A stretch of 15,487 nucleotides of DNA, taken from the NCBI GenBank assembly GCA_025963425.1, contig JAOPUQ010000355.1:1-15487 (forward strand), read 5' to 3'. A program made the translations under genes and the position numbers. This DNA is from Modestobacter sp. Lineage in GTDB: Bacteria; Actinomycetota; Actinomycetes; Mycobacteriales; Geodermatophilaceae. The notes below the pieces were generated by a model, which was not told the DNA's origin, did not search any database, and saw only the letters and a list, made by a program, of their open reading frames with translations. Shown piece after piece: positions 13,521 to 15,487 of this stretch; the first letter of the stretch is position 1; every line of letters starts with the position of its first letter.

Positions 13521-14123
13521 TCAGGACGGGACGCCGTCGGGCGACTGCCGGCGGAGGACGAGGAGAACCCGACCGGGCCCCGATGCCGGACGGAACAGAC
13601 CGCGCTCGAGGGGGAGGACTCGGGTGATGCGGATGCCGAAGCGCCCGAAGTTCGCCGCGACCGTCGCACCGCCGCGGCGCGCCAGGAAACCCAGGCCGAC
13701 GACGGCGGCGGCGACGCCGTCCTGTGGCATGGCCATGCAGGCGCGCAACAACGTGACGTGCGCGGGGTCGTCACACAGCTGGACCGGCCCGTTGCGGGTG
13801 GAGAGCGTCACCGGGCTGGGCGCCCAGCGCCACGGGGGAACGCCGAGCACGACCTGCGCCGGCTCCGGCTCGTCCTCCATCGCGCCGATCCGCAGGCCCA
13901 CGACCGAGAACAACGCGGCCGGCACTGCATCCGGGCTGCTGAACAGCGCCTGGGCACGTCGGGACTGCAGCGCCGTTACCGCCCGCGGCAGCATCTGCCC
14001 CCGCTCCGACCACAGCTCGAGCACGCTGTCCGGAGCGCCCACCGCGGCGACGACCTCGTCACAGACGAGGCCGAGGACCGCGTCGGGAACCCGGCAGCGC
14101 TCCCCCGTCGCCGGTTCACGCAC
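13521..14123 (-). CDS. Unknown 200-aa protein, third gene of the dimethylformamidase-like operon
   Basis: GTG at 14123 overlaps the end of the Rieske-like gene by 8 bp and gives a 200-aa product starting REPATGERCRVPDAVLGLVC; a start at 14183 would bury 68 bp in the upstream gene. The protein is a mixed alpha/beta globular chain without signal peptide or membrane helix. Visible segments are ELWSERGQMLPRAVTALQSR, ALFSVVGLRIGAMEDEPEP, VVLGVPPWRWAPSPVTLST, TLLRACMAMPQDGVAAAVVG and a basic C-terminus RPASGPGRVLLVLRRQSPDG. Cysteines are few and no nucleotide-binding or metal motif is clear. Its coupling to the two upstream genes suggests a shared complex or pathway. I cannot assign a family. Confidence 0.7.
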   Translation of the reverse strand: MREPATGERCRVPDAVLGLVCDEVVAAVGAPDSVLELWSERGQMLPRAVTALQSRRAQALFSSPDAVPAALFSVVGLRIGAMEDEPEPAQVVLGVPPWRWAPSPVTLSTRNGPVQLCDDPAHVTLLRACMAMPQDGVAAAVVGLGFLARRGGATVAANFGRFGIRITRVLPLERGLFRPASGPGRVLLVLRRQSPDGVPS

Positions 14124-15012
14124 GGGCCGCGGCCGCCAGGACCTCGCGCCAGAACTGCGCGTCACGGTCACCGGCGCCCTCACCGGTCCGGCTGCCGGCG
14201 GGTCGGAGCACCGCGCTCAGCACCGAGCACCTCTCCGGCCCGACCGGCCTGAGCAGGGCCGCCAGCACCCGGTCCGGCAGCCGGGCCAGCACGAGATGCG
14301 GCCACACCAGGTAGCAGCTGAGCTGCCCAGCCCCGGCCGGGGCGGTCAGCGTGGACACCGCGTCGATCTGCTGCTCCCGCAGCGTCCCCGCCCCGCATCG
14401 GGTCGCCAGGGTCGCCACCACGGCCCGCGCGCCGGTTCTCCAGCCGAGCGGGAGGTCCTGCTCGGCGACCGCGATCGCCCGGAGATCCTCGGGCACGGGA
14501 GCCCCCGGACCCGTGCGCAACGGCGCCAGGACCGCGTCCAACGGCGGCGCAGGAACCGTGGCGACGTGCACGAACAGCAGCGGCCCCCACTGGGCGAGGG
14601 GCACCGGGACGAGCCGGGTGGGATCGGCGCCCACGAACTGGCGGCGCGCCGTCCGCTCCGGGTCGTTTGCATCGCCGAGGACGCCGGGATCCTCACTGAA
14701 GCCGCAGGCCAGATGCGGACACCGGATCTTGCGCGCGCCGGCGCACTGCACCGGGACGGACATGCAGCCGCCGAACGGCCGCGCGTTGAACGCGGCCGCG
14801 AGGGTTCCGTCCCCGGCACGCCGGACGTGCACCGCGTGCCCGCTCACGGTGGCGGGCAGCAGGTCCCCCGCGTGCTGGAGCTGGTCGGCGAATCCCACAC
14901 AGACCCAACGCCCGGTCCAGTCCTCGGCCTCGGCGTCGGCCCGCGGCCGCCGCCGCGTGAAGACGACCGGACGCAGGGCAGCGTGGTCCCGCACCGAGGC
15001 GGGCGGAGTCAT
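14116..15012 (-). CDS. Rieske ring-hydroxylating-oxygenase-like protein lacking most metal ligands
   Basis: A 298-aa protein starting ATG at 15012 (ATGA overlap with the upstream gene). The N-terminal half follows the Rieske oxygenase alpha-subunit layout: WVCVGFADQLQHAGDLL, HAVHVRRAGDGTLAAAFNAR, then FGGCMSVPVQCAGARKIRCP and HLACGF. Alignment by eye to the usual N-V-C-R-H-R-G and C-P-Y-H-A-W motifs shows Cys to Arg, His to Phe and the second His to Leu, so only one of four cluster ligands remains. WGPLLFVHVATVPAPPLDAV matches the family's linker, but the following N-W-K and H-x4-H iron-site motifs are gone (GWRTGARAVVATL). The C-terminal CYLVWPHLVLARLPDRVL with RPVGPERCSVLSAVL fits the catalytic-domain fold. 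The frame is intact, so this looks like a maintained pseudoenzyme, perhaps a binding or scaffold subunit. Confidence 0.7.
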   Translation of the reverse strand: MTPPASVRDHAALRPVVFTRRRPRADAEAEDWTGRWVCVGFADQLQHAGDLLPATVSGHAVHVRRAGDGTLAAAFNARPFGGCMSVPVQCAGARKIRCPHLACGFSEDPGVLGDANDPERTARRQFVGADPTRLVPVPLAQWGPLLFVHVATVPAPPLDAVLAPLRTGPGAPVPEDLRAIAVAEQDLPLGWRTGARAVVATLATRCGAGTLREQQIDAVSTLTAPAGAGQLSCYLVWPHLVLARLPDRVLAALLRPVGPERCSVLSAVLRPAGSRTGEGAGDRDAQFWREVLAAAARA

Positions 15013-15487
15013 CCCCGGTCCGCCACTGCGCCGGGGTAGTTCAGGTCCGGATCCGACTCCAGCCGGCCCCGTGCCACGACGTCGTCCCCGTTCGGCGACG
15101 GCAGCGGCCCGTCCTGCATGAAGCGGTTGAGCACGTTGGCCGTGATCCGGGAGATGTTGTTCTGGTAGCCGTTGTGGGACAGCGCGCCGCAGTAGGCAAT
15201 CGAGCTGAACGCGAACGCCGCACCGCCGTTCGGCAGCTCGTGGTACGCCATGTCCGCCCGCACCCGCGGGTGCTGGGTGCCGCTCTGTCCCGCCTCGTTG
15301 ATCCCGAACAGCTCGGTGACGAGCTGATAGGCGTCGGTGTGCAGCCCGGCCGACGTGGCTACGAGCAGGGTGTGCGGGGGTGAGCCCAGCGTGGTGTCCA
15401 CCGTGTCCACCTCGGCGCCGGCGGCGCCCCCGCCCACGAGTCCGAAGTCGCCGAGCCGCTCGTCGAAGTCGACGCCCTCGAACGCCC
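15009..15487 (-). CDS. N,N-dimethylformamidase large-subunit-like protein, C-terminal part (start lies beyond the right edge)
   Basis: The last 159 codons of a larger gene. The sequence FDERLGDFGLVGGGAAGAEV, then LGSPPHTLLVATSAGLHTDA, VRADMAYHELPNGGAAFAFS, SIAYCGALSHNGYQNNISRI and TANVLNRF closely follows the C-terminal domain of the dimethylformamidase beta (large) subunit and its many actinobacterial relatives. True dimethylformamidase hydrolyses DMF to dimethylamine and formate using a mononuclear iron site. Most actinobacterial homologues have no known substrate, so this should be called only a family member. The iron-ligand region is outside the window. The TGA at 15009 overlaps the next gene's ATG, so it is the upstream partner of the Rieske-like and unknown proteins. 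Confidence 0.85.
   Translation of the reverse strand, partial: AFEGVDFDERLGDFGLVGGGAAGAEVDTVDTTLGSPPHTLLVATSAGLHTDAYQLVTELFGINEAGQSGTQHPRVRADMAYHELPNGGAAFAFSSIAYCGALSHNGYQNNISRITANVLNRFMQDGPLPSPNGDDVVARGRLESDPDLNYPGAVADRG

Overview
The window is very GC-rich, with strong third-position G/C bias, GTG starts and 4-base ATGA/GTGA overlaps. Its release factor 2 resembles actinobacterial RF2, so the host is almost certainly a high-GC actinomycete. The gene set (Tad pilus locus, NlpC/P60 hydrolase, GGDEF-EAL protein, small DUF6343-like membrane protein) would suit a soil or rock lineage such as the Geodermatophilaceae, but the family is a guess.

Left part (1-6183) is ordinary chromosome. It holds the start of prfB (minus), a divergent small membrane protein, a lipoprotein, a complete PAS-GGDEF-EAL cyclic-di-GMP protein, a 78-aa unknown, a 32-aa acidic microprotein behind an 11-bp-phased tandem repeat, a secreted coiled-coil NlpC/P60 hydrolase and a 77-aa CxxC...CxxC protein.

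Centre (6219-10688) is a minus-strand Tad/Flp-type operon: tadA ATPase, tadB, tadC, a Flp-pilin-like peptide and two TadE-like pseudopilins, tightly packed or overlapping. It ends against a decayed ABC-transporter fragment. No tadZ or prepilin peptidase gene is present.

Right of tadA (10689-13520) is a scrambled accessory segment. It contains two copies of an 82-bp two-hairpin repeat (one mismatch), a 79-bp second copy of the tadA 3' end whose four differences are all synonymous, a frameshifted unknown gene, a lower-GC orphan small gene behind three CGTGACG heptamers at exact 11-bp period, an IS5-type insertion sequence, and a second copy of the C-terminal tail of the ABC-side pseudogene. Together these suggest a collapsed tandem array or recombination with a diverged relative of the Tad locus.

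Right end (13521-15487) is a translationally coupled minus-strand operon. It encodes the C-terminal part of an N,N-dimethylformamidase large-subunit-like protein, a Rieske-oxygenase-like protein that has lost most metal ligands although its frame is intact, and an unknown 200-aa protein. This pseudo-oxygenase operon and the two small genes with phased operators are the best candidates for undescribed biology.
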